Counted from the first letter of the stretch, positions 1 through 9,444 are shown. The stretch is 38,311 nt of DNA from Bacteroidales bacterium (GCA_031260565.1 JAISLH010000084.1:1-38311), one strand, 5' to 3'. Numbers and translations: made by a program. Notes: generated by a model from the sequence alone, not told the origin.

Positions 1-21
1 AAACGCCGTTTCATTTTGTCA
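1..21. repeat. Edge unit of the AAACGCCGTTT 21-bp repeat family
   Basis: The window opens with AAACGCCGTTT followed by an AT-rich spacer of ten bases. This is one unit of the family found at 6824, 16693, 22743, 25385, 29532 and 36373. A weaker unit may follow at 22-42. Further copies may lie upstream of the window. Confidence 0.6.
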
Positions 22-68
22 AAATAATGTTTGATGAAGTTAAAATAGCAGGATATAAAATTTTTACG

Positions 69-76
69 TACTTTTG
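69..76 (+). promoter_or_regulatory. Bacteroidota -7 box (TACTTTTG) for hydF
   Basis: The box matches the TAnnTTTG consensus of the Bacteroidota primary sigma factor and lies 21 bases before the hydF start. The -33 element is not clear. Confidence 0.6.
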
Positions 77-97
77 CAGCCATAAATTAGACAAAAA

Positions 98-1303
98 ATG
101 ACACAGGGCAGGGAAGTAAAACCTCATATTGGCGTTTTCGGAAGGTGTAATGTCGGCAAAAGTTCATTGATCAATGCTTTGTCGGGGCAGAATGTCGCCA
201 TCGTGAGCGAAGTTGCCGGAACGACAACCGATAGCGTCAAAAAAACTATGGAAATCAAAGGCATAGGGGCTGTAGTCTTGATTGACACGGCTGGCATTGA
301 TGATGTGTCTATATTAGGTGATAAGCGTGTGAAAAAAGCGTTGGAAGTCTTAGCACAGATTGACCTCGCAGTGTTAGTAATATCGGAAGACAAATTTGCA
401 CAACCCGAAGAAGACATCATCAAGCAATGTGCCCATTTTTCTATCCCTTACATAGTTGTAGCTAACAAGTCAGACATTTGTCCTCTTTCGCCATTGGTGA
501 AAGCTAACATAGAACAAAAATACCCTGCAAACGTTCTCTCCATATCAGCAAACAACAAAGCGGATATTGCATCACTCACCGACAAAATAAGAAACACCAT
601 ACCGCCAACCGCATACCAGAAAAAAGGAATGCTGGACGACATAATCAAACCTCAATCGGTGGTTTTGCTTGTTACGCCTATTGATTCCTCCGCTCCGGAA
701 GGCAGAATGATATTGCCGCAGGTGCAGATGATAAGAGACGTTCTTGACAATGACTCTATAAACATTGTAGTCAAAGAAACAGAGCTGGAGTATGTATTGA
801 ATAATGTGTATTCCAAACCTGATTTAGTGATAACCGACTCTCAGGCTTTTGACTATGTAGCTAAGATTGTAACAGAAGATATTCCCCTGACAAGTTTTTC
901 CATAGTGCTGGCAAAGCTCAAAGGCAGTTTTGAGGCATACATAGAAGGTACTCCTTTTATAGACAGGTTGCAGGACGGCGACCGAGTGCTTATGCTTGAA
1001 TCCTGCTCTCATCAACCAACGTGCGAAGATATTGGCAGAGTGAAACTGCCGGCGTGGATAAGAAAATACACTAACAAAAGATTGGACTTTGATGCCGTTG
1101 CAGGCTTGGGAGATATTGGCACAATAACCGACTATGCAATGGTGATACAGTGTGGTGGCTGTATGGTAACCAACAAACAGCTTGCCTCACGTTTATTGTC
1201 GGCTGTTGAGGCTGGCATTCCTGTCAGTAACTATGGATTTGCTATTGCTTACATCAATGGTATCTTCAACAGGGCAACAGCAATATTTAGAACAAACAAA
1301 TAA
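98..1303 (+). CDS. hydF: [FeFe]-hydrogenase H-cluster maturation GTPase HydF
   Basis: HydF is the scaffold and carrier protein that delivers the 2Fe subcluster to [FeFe]-hydrogenase. The 401 residues match the family length. The N-terminal GTPase domain shows a P-loop GRCNVGKS (15-22), DTAG (63-66) and the base-recognition motif NKSD (123-126). The C-terminal cluster domain has Cys303-x-His305 and Cys352-x-x-Cys355. The residue before Cys352 is Gln351, where many family members have His. The ATG at 98 follows a good -7 box and no upstream start fits. The next lipoprotein gene starts 12 bases downstream, so the two may be co-transcribed. The hydrogenase and HydE/HydG are not in the window. Confidence 0.96.
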   Translation: MTQGREVKPHIGVFGRCNVGKSSLINALSGQNVAIVSEVAGTTTDSVKKTMEIKGIGAVVLIDTAGIDDVSILGDKRVKKALEVLAQIDLAVLVISEDKFAQPEEDIIKQCAHFSIPYIVVANKSDICPLSPLVKANIEQKYPANVLSISANNKADIASLTDKIRNTIPPTAYQKKGMLDDIIKPQSVVLLVTPIDSSAPEGRMILPQVQMIRDVLDNDSINIVVKETELEYVLNNVYSKPDLVITDSQAFDYVAKIVTEDIPLTSFSIVLAKLKGSFEAYIEGTPFIDRLQDGDRVLMLESCSHQPTCEDIGRVKLPAWIRKYTNKRLDFDAVAGLGDIGTITDYAMVIQCGGCMVTNKQLASRLLSAVEAGIPVSNYGFAIAYINGIFNRATAIFRTNK

Positions 1304-1315
1304 AAACGAAAGATA

Positions 1316-1657
1316 ATGAGAAAGATTTTAATTTTGTTAATCATCACTGTCGTCTTTGCAGGCTGTAAGAAGACGTTGTATTTATATCAGAATTACAGCG
1401 AACTGACTTACACTTATGCGAAAGGTGGTTGGGACGACAAGGAAGTAAAGAGACTCACCAAGCAATACAAGACTATTGTTGAGTTGCCAAAGAAATCTAC
1501 CTTTGTACCTCCTCCGGGTTGTTCAGCCGACTATGCCTGTATGATGTTGCGACAGGGCGATACAGTAAAGGCAAAAGAGTACTTTGACAAAGAAATGCTG
1601 CTTTATCCAGAGTCAAGGACGTATGTTGAAAAGGTAAAGAAGGACTTGGGACTATGA
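1316..1657 (+). CDS. DUF4810-type lipoprotein
   Basis: This 113-residue protein begins with a lipoprotein signal peptide ending in a lipobox (VFAGC, Cys at 16), so it is likely anchored in a membrane facing the periplasm. The rest includes PPPGCSADYACMMLRQGD and a short helical tail resembling a TPR unit (AKEYFDKEMLLYPES), which fits the DUF4810 family as I know it. That family normally sits beside a CsgG-like protein and a GNA1162/DUF799 lipoprotein. The second partner is the gene at 1835, but no CsgG-like gene lies between this gene and hydF. Biochemical function is unknown. Confidence 0.8.
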   Translation: MRKILILLIITVVFAGCKKTLYLYQNYSELTYTYAKGGWDDKEVKRLTKQYKTIVELPKKSTFVPPPGCSADYACMMLRQGDTVKAKEYFDKEMLLYPESRTYVEKVKKDLGL

Positions 1658-1678
1658 TAACAATACAATTTAAAGAGT

Positions 1679-1822
1679 ATGTATTTTAACTTAAAGTCTA
1701 AGGAATCTGACTTAGTTTCCATGGAATACAACTTAAATTCCATGGAATACGGCTTAAATTCCATGGAATACAACTTAAATTCCATTACTTGCGAACTGAA
1801 TTTAATGAACGATATAATATAA
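1679..1822 (+). repeat. 21-bp tandem repeat with TTCCATGGAA core; open frame of heptads
   Basis: Units start at 1717, 1738, 1759 and (partial) 1780. Each contains the 10-bp palindrome TTCCATGGAA followed by an ATACAACTTAA-like spacer. The plus strand holds an open frame from ATG 1679 to TAA 1822 (47 codons) that reads as seven-residue repeats of the form MEYNLNS, with Met at each repeat start. The minus strand is also open and reads MEFKLYS-like heptads. The array separates two co-directional lipoprotein genes. No translation signal is visible, so I list it as a repeat rather than a gene. Confidence 0.85.
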
Positions 1823-1834
1823 TCAATCAAAAAT

Positions 1835-2722
1835 ATGAGCAAAAGAATAGTTTTATTTATGATAATCGCCCTTTTTATGGCGGGGTGCAATGTTGCTGAT
1901 AAGGTAAAGGATAAATATATGGTGGAAGATGAAGTCCGCACCGAAGACGTCCTTGCTGAGATAAAGGGAGAGCCTAAAAAAGAGGTAGTCAAAGATACGA
2001 CCGTTAAGCCCGTTTCCAAACGCGAGTTGAAACGTATGGCGAAGAAACAAAAGAAAGAAGAAAAAAGATTGTCAGGAGATACCTTGAACTTCTTTGAACG
2101 TAAATTCCCCAAGAAAATACAACGCGACAGCATATATCCACAGGTTTATAAGTCGCAGCCACGTTCCATTCTCATAATCTATCCTTATAACAGGTCAAAG
2201 GAACAATATGGTGACCGAATGTTTCTTACCGCTATGACAAAAGAACTTACCCTCAAAGGATATTATCTTTTCCCCGTTACAGCCATAGCCCAACAGGCAA
2301 AGCAGGATACAGCCTTTAACTCCCGCTATCAAACCGCTGCCAATGCCAAATCTTATTATAAGGACTATGGAGCTGATGTTGCACTCTATATTACTATTTA
2401 CTCTATCAACAAACCTTGGTGGAGCACAAAGACAGAGATAGTGGCAGATTACACAATGATTTCCACCCATACCGAAGATACACTCTTTCACCGCCAAGCT
2501 ACCTTTGAATACAGCAGCCCTTTCCCTTTGAAGGACAAAAGTGAGACTTCTCTGTTGGCAGATAACAAGGAATTCCAAATCTTTGAAGCTGTGGAACAGA
2601 TGCAGCATTATGTCTTCTTAGACTTCCCTTACGGACCATATCACCCGGAGTATCTCAAAGACAAAAAGAAATTCTCTCATCAAACAGAGATGAACTATAA
2701 GATAAGCATTATCCCTGAGTAG
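1835..2722 (+). CDS. GNA1162/DUF799-like lipoprotein
   Basis: This 295-residue protein has a signal peptide with lipobox (FMAGC, Cys at 18). A charged Lys/Glu-rich linker spans roughly residues 28-85. The globular C-terminal domain from about residue 105 begins PRSILIIYPYNRS and contains TAMTKELTLKGYYLFPV and YGADVALYITIY, which fits the GNA1162 (DUF799) lipoprotein family. In many bacteria this family forms a set with a DUF4810 lipoprotein and a CsgG-like protein, thought to work at the outer membrane. The DUF4810 partner lies just upstream, separated by the 21-bp repeat array. The stop is one base before the radA start. The role is inferred from family only. Confidence 0.75.
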   Translation: MSKRIVLFMIIALFMAGCNVADKVKDKYMVEDEVRTEDVLAEIKGEPKKEVVKDTTVKPVSKRELKRMAKKQKKEEKRLSGDTLNFFERKFPKKIQRDSIYPQVYKSQPRSILIIYPYNRSKEQYGDRMFLTAMTKELTLKGYYLFPVTAIAQQAKQDTAFNSRYQTAANAKSYYKDYGADVALYITIYSINKPWWSTKTEIVADYTMISTHTEDTLFHRQATFEYSSPFPLKDKSETSLLADNKEFQIFEAVEQMQHYVFLDFPYGPYHPEYLKDKKKFSHQTEMNYKISIIPE

Positions 2723-2723
2723 T

Positions 2724-4088
2724 ATGGCAGCAAAGCAAAAGTCGGTTTTCTTCTGTAAGGAATGTGGGGCACAAAGCAGTAGTTGGTTGGGCAAATGTCC
2801 AAACTGCGGTGCATGGAATTCGTTGGTAGAGGAAGTAATTAAGAGGGATACAACACTCGGCAAGACCTTCGCAAAAAGCATTCAGACCAATATTGCTATG
2901 CCCGTAAAGGATATTCAGGTTTCGCAGCAGCAGCGATTGGACACTTCGGATGAGGAGTTAAATCGTGTGCTTGGTGGAGGGTTGGTTTTGGGTTCGGTGT
3001 TGTTAATTGGGGGTGAGCCGGGCATAGGAAAGAGTACGCTGATGTTGCAGGTAGCCCTGAATTGCCATAACCGCAAGATACTCTATGTAAGCGGGGAGGA
3101 AAGTGCAGAACAATTAAAGATGAGGGCAGAGCGTCTCAATGCCACAAATGACAACTGCTACATATTGACAGAGACTGACACCGAGCATATAATAGCCCAA
3201 GCTGAAGAATTACAACCTGACATCATAATAATAGACTCTATACAGACGGCAACTGTCCAGTACATTGATTCGTCCGCAGGCTCTATCTCGCAGATACGTG
3301 AATGTGCGGCATATTTAAGTAACTATGCCAAAAGAACAGCTACGCCTCTCTTCCTCATAGGACACATAACAAAGGACGGCAATATAGCAGGACCAAAAAT
3401 ACTGGAACACATGGTGGATACTGTTCTGCTCTTTGAGGGGGATAGAAATTATGGTTATCGTATTCTGCGTTCGGTAAAGAATCGTTATGGTTCTACATCG
3501 GAGTTAGGAATTTATGAAATGCAGTCTTATGGTTTGAGACAGGTCAATAATCCTTCGGAAATACTACTATCTGGCAGAGCGGAGCAATTAAGTGGAACGG
3601 CAATAGCAGCAACAGTTGAAGGAAGCCGTACCATAATGATAGAGACTCAGGCTTTGGTTGCCAATTCCTTCTATCCTACACCACAGAGAACATCAACAGG
3701 CTTTGACCTGCGGCGTCTTAATATGCTACTTGCCGTACTTGAGAAAAGAGCAGGCTTACGTATCGGCAACAAAGATGTCTTTCTCAACATTGCAGGCGGC
3801 ATCCGTGTCTTTGATACAGCAACCGACCTTGCTATCATAGCCTCTCTAATATCCTCATCACAGGATACGGCTATCAGTAGCAAGTATTGTTTTGCGGCAG
3901 AAGTAGGCTTGTCGTCTGAAGTCCGTCCGGTAACTCATATCACCGAACGCATATCGGAAGCAGACAAGTTAGGATTTGAACGTATTTTTATCTCCAAATA
4001 CAACCTCAAAGGTCTTAACTCATCTCAATACCATTTAGAGATAGTCCCATTGGCAAAGATAGAAGATTTACTAAAGTATATTTTGTAA
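2724..4088 (+). CDS. radA: DNA repair protein RadA (Sms)
   Basis: RadA is a RecA-like ATPase that drives branch migration in recombinational repair. The 454 residues show the N-terminal zinc finger (Cys11, Cys14, Cys25, Cys28), the Walker A motif GEPGIGKST (97-105), the RadA signature as KNRYG (252-256, usually KNRFG), and a C-terminal Lon-protease-like domain (from about residue 290). The ATG is one base past the stop of the upstream lipoprotein gene, so it is probably co-transcribed with it. No promoter is visible between them. Confidence 0.97.
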   Translation: MAAKQKSVFFCKECGAQSSSWLGKCPNCGAWNSLVEEVIKRDTTLGKTFAKSIQTNIAMPVKDIQVSQQQRLDTSDEELNRVLGGGLVLGSVLLIGGEPGIGKSTLMLQVALNCHNRKILYVSGEESAEQLKMRAERLNATNDNCYILTETDTEHIIAQAEELQPDIIIIDSIQTATVQYIDSSAGSISQIRECAAYLSNYAKRTATPLFLIGHITKDGNIAGPKILEHMVDTVLLFEGDRNYGYRILRSVKNRYGSTSELGIYEMQSYGLRQVNNPSEILLSGRAEQLSGTAIAATVEGSRTIMIETQALVANSFYPTPQRTSTGFDLRRLNMLLAVLEKRAGLRIGNKDVFLNIAGGIRVFDTATDLAIIASLISSSQDTAISSKYCFAAEVGLSSEVRPVTHITERISEADKLGFERIFISKYNLKGLNSSQYHLEIVPLAKIEDLLKYIL

Positions 4089-4168
4089 AAACGATGTTTT
4101 GTTTTGTAAAAATGGCATAATTAAGTGCTTTTTCAACAATACCGAGCTGTTTTTCCGTAAAAAAGACT

Positions 4169-4176
4169 TATCTTTG
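4169..4176 (+). promoter_or_regulatory. -7 box (TATCTTTG) for the GMP/asnS pair
   Basis: A perfect TAnnTTTG box lies 23 bases before the start codon at 4199, in the 110-bp gap after radA. Confidence 0.7.
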
Positions 4177-4198
4177 CATTCTCAAAAATCAAAATAAT

Positions 4199-5281
4199 AT
4201 GACCAACAATAACTACTGCGTTATAATGGCTGGCGGTATCGGAAGCAGATTCTGGCCTATCAGTCGGCAGAAAAAACCCAAGCAATTCGTTGATGTACTC
4301 GGCGTAAAGAAGACTTTGTTGCAGCAGACGTATGAAAGAATGATGAGAATCTTCGTTAAAGAGAACATTTTCGTTGTTACCAATGAAGCATACAAAGATT
4401 TGGTTATGGCACAGCTCTCAGGCATTTCACCCGAACGAATACTTGAAGAACCAAACAGACGTAACACAGCTCCATGTATTGCTTTCGCTAACTCAAAAAT
4501 TCGTTCCATTGACCCAAATGCAAATATTGCCGTAGTACCTTCTGATCACGCAATCGCAGATGAAGATGCCTTTGTAACAATCATAAATAAGGGCTTGGCG
4601 GCTGTTGCAAAGGAGAATATATTGCTTACTCTCGGCATCCGCCCGTCTTATCCTAACACCGGATATGGCTATGTGCAGTACATAAATGAGCAACATTGTA
4701 AGACGGATGAGGATATTAAGAAGGTGAAACTTTTTGCCGAGAAGCCGATGCTTGAAATGGCGAAGAAGTTTGTAGAGAGTGGTGATTTCTTATGGAATGC
4801 CGGGATTTTTATATGGTCATTGAAGGCAATAGATGAGGCAATGAAGACGCTGTGCCCTGAGATCTATACGGCGTTTGAAGCAACTGACGAGCGGGAAGAC
4901 GAAGATGAGTTTGTGAAGTCTGCTTATGCTGCCTGTCCATCTATTTCTATTGACTACGCTGTTATGGAGAGAGCAGCCAATGTCTATATTATACCTTCGG
5001 ATTTTGGATGGAACGATGTCGGAACGTGGAAAGCGTTGTATAATATCGGCAAAAAAGACGAGCAAATGAACTGTATAGTTGGGCGAAACGTTATGACGTA
5101 TGACACCAAACGCTGTGTGGTCAATGTACCTAAGGATAAGTTAGTGGTGATACAGGGTTTGGACGACTTTATTGTGGTGGAATCAGACGACATATTGATG
5201 ATTTGCCGCAAGGAAGACGAACAACGCATTCGCCAATTCGTAACTGACGTTGAGGTAGAGAAAGGAGAACAATTTATTTAA
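4199..5281 (+). CDS. manC: Mannose-1-phosphate guanylyltransferase
   Basis: The enzyme makes GDP-mannose from mannose-1-phosphate and GTP, feeding fucose and mannose glycan synthesis. The 360 residues start with the nucleotidyltransferase signature [14 protein letters not shown] followed by KKPKQF. Downstream motifs are [21 protein letters not shown], the substrate loop [13 protein letters not shown] and [10 protein letters not shown], all typical of GDP-mannose pyrophosphorylases. There is no C-terminal isomerase domain, so this is the short monofunctional type. It has its own promoter, and asnS follows after 11 bases. Confidence 0.93.
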   Translation: MTNNNYCVIMAGGIGSRFWPISRQKKPKQFVDVLGVKKTLLQQTYERMMRIFVKENIFVVTNEAYKDLVMAQLSGISPERILEEPNRRNTAPCIAFANSKIRSIDPNANIAVVPSDHAIADEDAFVTIINKGLAAVAKENILLTLGIRPSYPNTGYGYVQYINEQHCKTDEDIKKVKLFAEKPMLEMAKKFVESGDFLWNAGIFIWSLKAIDEAMKTLCPEIYTAFEATDEREDEDEFVKSAYAACPSISIDYAVMERAANVYIIPSDFGWNDVGTWKALYNIGKKDEQMNCIVGRNVMTYDTKRCVVNVPKDKLVVIQGLDDFIVVESDDILMICRKEDEQRIRQFVTDVEVEKGEQFI

Positions 5282-5292
5282 GCATAAGAAAT

Positions 5293-6690
5293 ATGAAAAG
5301 GACAGAAATAATAACATTATTCAAAGAATCGGCAAAGCAATTAGTCGGTCAGGACATCTGTATTAAGGGTTGGGTGAGAACCAAACGGGGTAATAAAAAC
5401 GTAGCCTTTATTGCTGTCAATGACGGAAGTATCATTCATAGTATCCAAGTAGTGGCAGACGTTGAGCGATTTGAAGAAGAGGTGTTGCGGAACATTACAA
5501 CAGGAGCTTGTATTGGTGTCTGCGGGAAATTAGTTGAGTCTATGGGCAAGGGACAGAGCGTAGAAATTGTTGCCGATAGCATCGAAATTTACGGAACGGC
5601 TAATGCAGAAACATATCCCTTGCAGAAAAAGGGTCATAGTCTTGAATTCCTGAGAGAGATAGCTCATTTGAGAGGACGGACTAATACCTTTGGAGCAGTC
5701 TTTCGCCTAAGGCACGCAATGGCTTTTGCTATCCACAAATATTTTAACGACAGAGGATTTTTCTATTGGCACTCTCCTTTGATTACTGCTTCCGATGCAG
5801 AAGGTGCAGGTGAGATGTTTCGCGTTACAACCTTAGATATGGACAATCTTCCAAAGACAGCGGAAGGTAGAATAGACTATTCGGAAGACTTTTTCGGAGG
5901 AGAAACTTCGCTAACCGTTTCAGGACAGTTGGAGGGTGAGCTTGGAGCAATGGCTTTGGGCAAAATATATACCTTCGGACCTACTTTCAGGGCAGAGAAC
6001 TCAAACACCCCTCGTCATCTGTCTGAATTTTGGATGATAGAACCTGAAATGGCTTTCTACGAATTGGAGGATACAATGGACTTGGCAGAGGATTTCATCA
6101 AGTATCTTGTGTCTTACGCTCTTGAAAATTGCAAAGACGACATAGAATTTCTCAACAATATGTACGACACCTCACTTTTGGAAAGACTACGCTTCGTTGC
6201 GGATAACAAATTCATACGTCTGCGTTACGAAGAGGCTATAAAAATACTCTTGGAAGCTAAACAGAAGTTTGAATTTCCTGTTGCCTTTGGCGTGGATTTG
6301 CAATCGGAACACGAACGCTATCTTGTAGAGCAACATTTTAAGTGTCCTGTCATCTTGATTGACTACCCGAAGGAAATAAAAGCTTTCTATATGAAGCAGA
6401 ATGAGGACGGCAAAACCGTTAGAGCAATGGATGTGCTTTTCCCAACGATAGGAGAAATCATCGGAGGCTCGCAAAGAGAGGAAGATATAGACAAACTTAT
6501 GGCAAGAATGCAAGAAGTAGGCATTGACCCCGCTGATATGGATTGGTATTTGGACACAAGACGCTTCGGTTCTGCTCCTCATAGTGGCTTCGGACTTGGC
6601 TTTGAGCGGCTATTGCTTTTTGTTACGGGAATGAGCAATATAAGAGACGTCATTCCTTTCCCACGTTTTCCAAAAAACGCAGCGTTTTAA
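5293..6690 (+). CDS. asnS: Asparaginyl-tRNA synthetase
   Basis: This class II synthetase charges tRNA-Asn. The 465 residues hold an N-terminal OB-fold anticodon-binding domain ([21 protein letters not shown] begins near residue 26) and a class II catalytic core: motif 2 around [20 protein letters not shown] and motif 3 [12 protein letters not shown] near the C-terminus. Length and motifs agree with AsnRS rather than AspRS. A direct Asn-charging route is therefore present. It probably shares a transcript with the upstream guanylyltransferase, and a terminator follows at 6712. Confidence 0.96.
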   Translation: MKRTEIITLFKESAKQLVGQDICIKGWVRTKRGNKNVAFIAVNDGSIIHSIQVVADVERFEEEVLRNITTGACIGVCGKLVESMGKGQSVEIVADSIEIYGTANAETYPLQKKGHSLEFLREIAHLRGRTNTFGAVFRLRHAMAFAIHKYFNDRGFFYWHSPLITASDAEGAGEMFRVTTLDMDNLPKTAEGRIDYSEDFFGGETSLTVSGQLEGELGAMALGKIYTFGPTFRAENSNTPRHLSEFWMIEPEMAFYELEDTMDLAEDFIKYLVSYALENCKDDIEFLNNMYDTSLLERLRFVADNKFIRLRYEEAIKILLEAKQKFEFPVAFGVDLQSEHERYLVEQHFKCPVILIDYPKEIKAFYMKQNEDGKTVRAMDVLFPTIGEIIGGSQREEDIDKLMARMQEVGIDPADMDWYLDTRRFGSAPHSGFGLGFERLLLFVTGMSNIRDVIPFPRFPKNAAF

Positions 6691-6711
6691 GAAACAAAAA
6701 CAGCAATTAAA

Positions 6712-6757
6712 GGCTGCTAAAATGCAATAAAATTTGTATTTTAGCAGCCCTTTTTTT
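6712..6757 (+). terminator. Rho-independent terminator after asnS
   Basis: A 12-bp perfect stem (GGCTGCTAAAAT pairing with ATTTTAGCAGCC) encloses a 14-base loop and is followed by C and seven T. It lies 22 bases after the asnS stop. Confidence 0.9.
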
Positions 6758-6823
6758 ATACAAATACTCATTAGAACCAGCGAAATTTGACAAAAAAAGT
6801 ACCGAAAGAAAGGTGATTTTGCT

Positions 6824-6949
6824 CAAATGCCGCTTCGTCAAAACAAAACGCCGTTTTAATTTTCTAAAGTGGCGTTTCGTGACGCTAAAGTGGCGTTTCA
6901 AGAAATTAAGACGCCGCTTTAGGAAATTAAGGTGGCATTTTATTTTGTC
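6824..6949. repeat. Six-unit 21-bp array, GGCGTTTCGTGACGCT family (copy A)
   Basis: Six consecutive 21-bp units start at 6824, 6845, 6866, 6887, 6908 and 6929. Each begins with AAACGCC(G/A)(T/C)TT or its reverse complement AAAGTGGCGTTT, followed by an AT-rich spacer. The conserved core is at 6871-6886. The mixed unit orientations allow folding into long hairpins. The array lies between the converging ends of asnS and wecB. Both strands are open and read heptads such as RRLNFLK (minus) and KWRFVTL (plus). Confidence 0.9.
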
Positions 6950-7001
6950 CAAATGTTAATAGGAGAAACCAAAGTAAAAAATTGGCTATTTTTAAGGCTA
7001 C

Positions 7002-8132
7002 TTATCCTAATTGCTTCAGCATTTCGCTGCATATAAACTTGGCTGCGTTGCCGTTACCAAATATTTGAGGATATTGTTTTGAAGGATTGGAAAGATAATT
7101 CTCTGAAAAAGAGATGATTTTGTCGTAATCGGCATCGGCTATTGCAGCATTTCCCTGTTGCACAATCTCAATCCATTCGGTCTGAGGGCGGAGGATAACG
7201 CACGGCTTTTGAAGATAATACGCCTCTTTCTGCACTCCGCCTGAATCGGTTATTATTAGCTTCGCCTGACTTTCCATTTTAGTCATTTCTAAGAAAGATA
7301 CAGGCTCAACAATCTTTATATCATTCTCGTTTTGTAGTCGTTGTAGAAAATTTTCGCCAAACATAGTCGGTAGCATCTTGCGAGTGCGTGGGTGGAGAGG
7401 GAGAACGATTGTAGCCTTATGGCTTAGGTGGCAAAGAGAACGCAGGATGGAGTCCATTCTTGCCCTGTCGTCAGTGTTGCTATTGCGATGTATAGTGCAT
7501 AAAATGAAGTTATTATCAGGTATGTCTTGCGAATATTTTAGCGTTTTGGCTTTGCTCAAAAAGAAAATAGTATTGTCATACATTATGTCGCCGCTATGGT
7601 AGATGTTTGGAGTGTTAAAAGTTGGTGTTTCAGTTATTTGTGCAGAGAAACCTTCTTTTAACAGATTGTTATATCCTGCCTCAGTGGGCGAAAACAAAAG
7701 GGTAGAAACATGATCACACATAATACGATTAACTTCCTCAGGCATAGTCTTATCAAACGAACGAAGACCGGCTTCTATATGCACTATCGGCACGTGGATT
7801 TTGCTTGCCGCTATTGCCCCTGCCAATGTGGAATTGGTATCTCCATAGAGAATTATAGCGTTAGGCTGCTCTGCGATAAGGACTTGCTCTATTGCCTCAA
7901 TCATCTTTGACGTCTGCACTCCATGTGAGCCACTGCCGACAGCAAGATTGTATTTTGGCATAGGAATATTAAGTTCTGTGAAAAAGACATCGGACATATT
8001 TGCGTCATAATGCTGTCCTGTATGAACAATAACCTCTTCTATTTCATTGAAATAAGCGTCCTTGATTGCTCTACTTATGGCTGAGGCTTTTATTATTTGA
8101 GGTCGTGCCCCTATAATGGTAACTATCTTCAT
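7002..8132 (-). CDS. wecB: UDP-N-acetylglucosamine 2-epimerase (non-hydrolysing)
   Basis: The enzyme interconverts UDP-GlcNAc and UDP-ManNAc for surface polysaccharide synthesis. The 376 residues begin with IIGARPQIIKASAISRAI and contain HTGQHYD, GDTNSTLAGA, HIEAGLRSFD and MPEEVNR, followed by TDSGGVQKEA near residue 295, all hallmark motifs of the non-hydrolysing family. It starts two bases after the glycosyltransferase gene stops, on the same strand, so the two form an operon driven from the promoter near 9440. Confidence 0.95.
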   Translation of the reverse strand: MKIVTIIGARPQIIKASAISRAIKDAYFNEIEEVIVHTGQHYDANMSDVFFTELNIPMPKYNLAVGSGSHGVQTSKMIEAIEQVLIAEQPNAIILYGDTNSTLAGAIAASKIHVPIVHIEAGLRSFDKTMPEEVNRIMCDHVSTLLFSPTEAGYNNLLKEGFSAQITETPTFNTPNIYHSGDIMYDNTIFFLSKAKTLKYSQDIPDNNFILCTIHRNSNTDDRARMDSILRSLCHLSHKATIVLPLHPRTRKMLPTMFGENFLQRLQNENDIKIVEPVSFLEMTKMESQAKLIITDSGGVQKEAYYLQKPCVILRPQTEWIEIVQQGNAAIADADYDKIISFSENYLSNPSKQYPQIFGNGNAAKFICSEMLKQLG

Positions 8133-8134
8133 TA

Positions 8135-9376
8135 TTATTGCTTTTTATTAAGTGTTTCTAATTGATTATGAAAATCTTCTGCTATTTGTGAAAGCGAAAA
8201 ATATGCTTTAACGTACTCAAAGCCCTCATTGCCCATTTCTTTCGCTGATTGTGGATCGTTATAAAGGGATAATATCTTGTTGGATAGGTCTTTGGCATTA
8301 TCAGGTTCAAAAGCCAAGCCGCTCTTTCCTTGCTTTATGAATAGCTCTTCAGCTTCTCCTTCAACGCCAAGTAAGATTGGTTTTCTTATTGCCAAGTATT
8401 CAAAAATTTTAGAAGGAATTGCCCCTTTGAAAATGTCCAATCGCTTGAGTGGCACGATACTTGCGTCAATGCCTTCTATTATATGCCTCATTTGTTTCTT
8501 TGCCACAGCGTCATAAAAATAGACATTGGTCAAAGCTAAGTCGCTTTTCATCGTCAGCAACCGTTCTTTCTCAGGTCCATTACCAAGTAAGACGAACTTT
8601 ATATCACGCTTATCTTTCAATATTTCAGCTGCTTGCAAAATTACATCAAGCCCCTGAGCATATCCTATTATACCTCCATAAAGCAGAATGAAGTCCGCCG
8701 TCTCAAAGCCTTTCTCTTGCCGAAATGAAACAGGATTTGTAAGGTCATTTTCTACATATTTGCTAATATCAACGCCATTTTTGAGCCAATGAACGTTCTT
8801 TTGAGGGAAGCGAGCCTTGATATTACTCACAATTCCCTGCGTTTGACCAGAAATCAATGCCGATTTGCGATAACAAAATTCCTCCAATATGGTAGCCATA
8901 CGAAGAAAAAACCGATTGCTTATCAAGCCTAATTTTTCCGCACTTTCGGGCCATAAATCAGAAACATTGAAAACCATCTTTGCCTTCTTACAACGCGATA
9001 ACAAATAAGCAGTTATACCTAAGAAAAGAGGAGGAGATTCAACCAAAAGCACGTCATATTTTCCCCTTACCTTCAATAAACCATACCAAAGAGCCGAAAA
9101 GACAAATGAAAAGTAGTTTAAGAGTCTTTTTACCAATGCTTTGCTCTTTGGAACGTAAATCCAGCAACGATGAATCGTCATTCCGCTCATCTGCTCTTTA
9201 CAATAGCATTTGCCTTTGTATTCTTGGTGAATCACCATCTGCGGATAATTGGGCATAGCGGTTAGAATAGTTACCTCAACTCCACGTTGTTGCAAACGGG
9301 ATGCCACTTCAAACAAGCGGTTTTGAGGAGCACCGACCTCAGGAGGGAAATACTGTGTTAGGATAAGTAGCTTCAT
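8135..9376 (-). CDS. Family 4 glycosyltransferase, WbuB-like
   Basis: This 413-residue protein has a GT-B fold: an N-terminal acceptor domain beginning LLILTQYFPPEVGAPQNR and a C-terminal GT4 domain with LLYGGIIGYAQGLDVILQAA, FVLLGNGPEK and a late IPSKIFEYLA motif. The N-terminal motif and the phrase NVSDLWPESA are typical of WbuB-type sugar transferases of O-antigen and capsule clusters. It has no transmembrane segment of its own beyond a hydrophobic patch near residue 90. The adjacent wecB suggests an N-acetylmannosamine-type or related amino sugar in the product. The exact donor is not determinable. Confidence 0.88.
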   Translation of the reverse strand: MKLLILTQYFPPEVGAPQNRLFEVASRLQQRGVEVTILTAMPNYPQMVIHQEYKGKCYCKEQMSGMTIHRCWIYVPKSKALVKRLLNYFSFVFSALWYGLLKVRGKYDVLLVESPPLFLGITAYLLSRCKKAKMVFNVSDLWPESAEKLGLISNRFFLRMATILEEFCYRKSALISGQTQGIVSNIKARFPQKNVHWLKNGVDISKYVENDLTNPVSFRQEKGFETADFILLYGGIIGYAQGLDVILQAAEILKDKRDIKFVLLGNGPEKERLLTMKSDLALTNVYFYDAVAKKQMRHIIEGIDASIVPLKRLDIFKGAIPSKIFEYLAIRKPILLGVEGEAEELFIKQGKSGLAFEPDNAKDLSNKILSLYNDPQSAKEMGNEGFEYVKAYFSLSQIAEDFHNQLETLNKKQ

Positions 9377-9436
9377 CTCTTTAATACTTTGGTTTGCTTA
9401 ACTCTATTGTCATTTTATTATGCTGTTTTGAAGTGG

Positions 9437-9444
9437 CAAAGATA
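9437..9444 (-). promoter_or_regulatory. -7 box (TATCTTTG) for the glycosyltransferase-wecB operon
   Basis: Read on the minus strand, a TTG lies 18 bases upstream of TATCTTTG, matching the Bacteroidota -33/-7 layout. It sits 60 bases before the glycosyltransferase start. The rest of 9445-9660 holds nothing else I recognise. Confidence 0.7.

Noticed and set aside
1603-2133. 176-codon minus-strand open frame
   Set aside because: It lies antisense to the GNA1162-like lipoprotein gene and across the 21-bp array; the open frame is explained by the heptad-length repeats and by composition.
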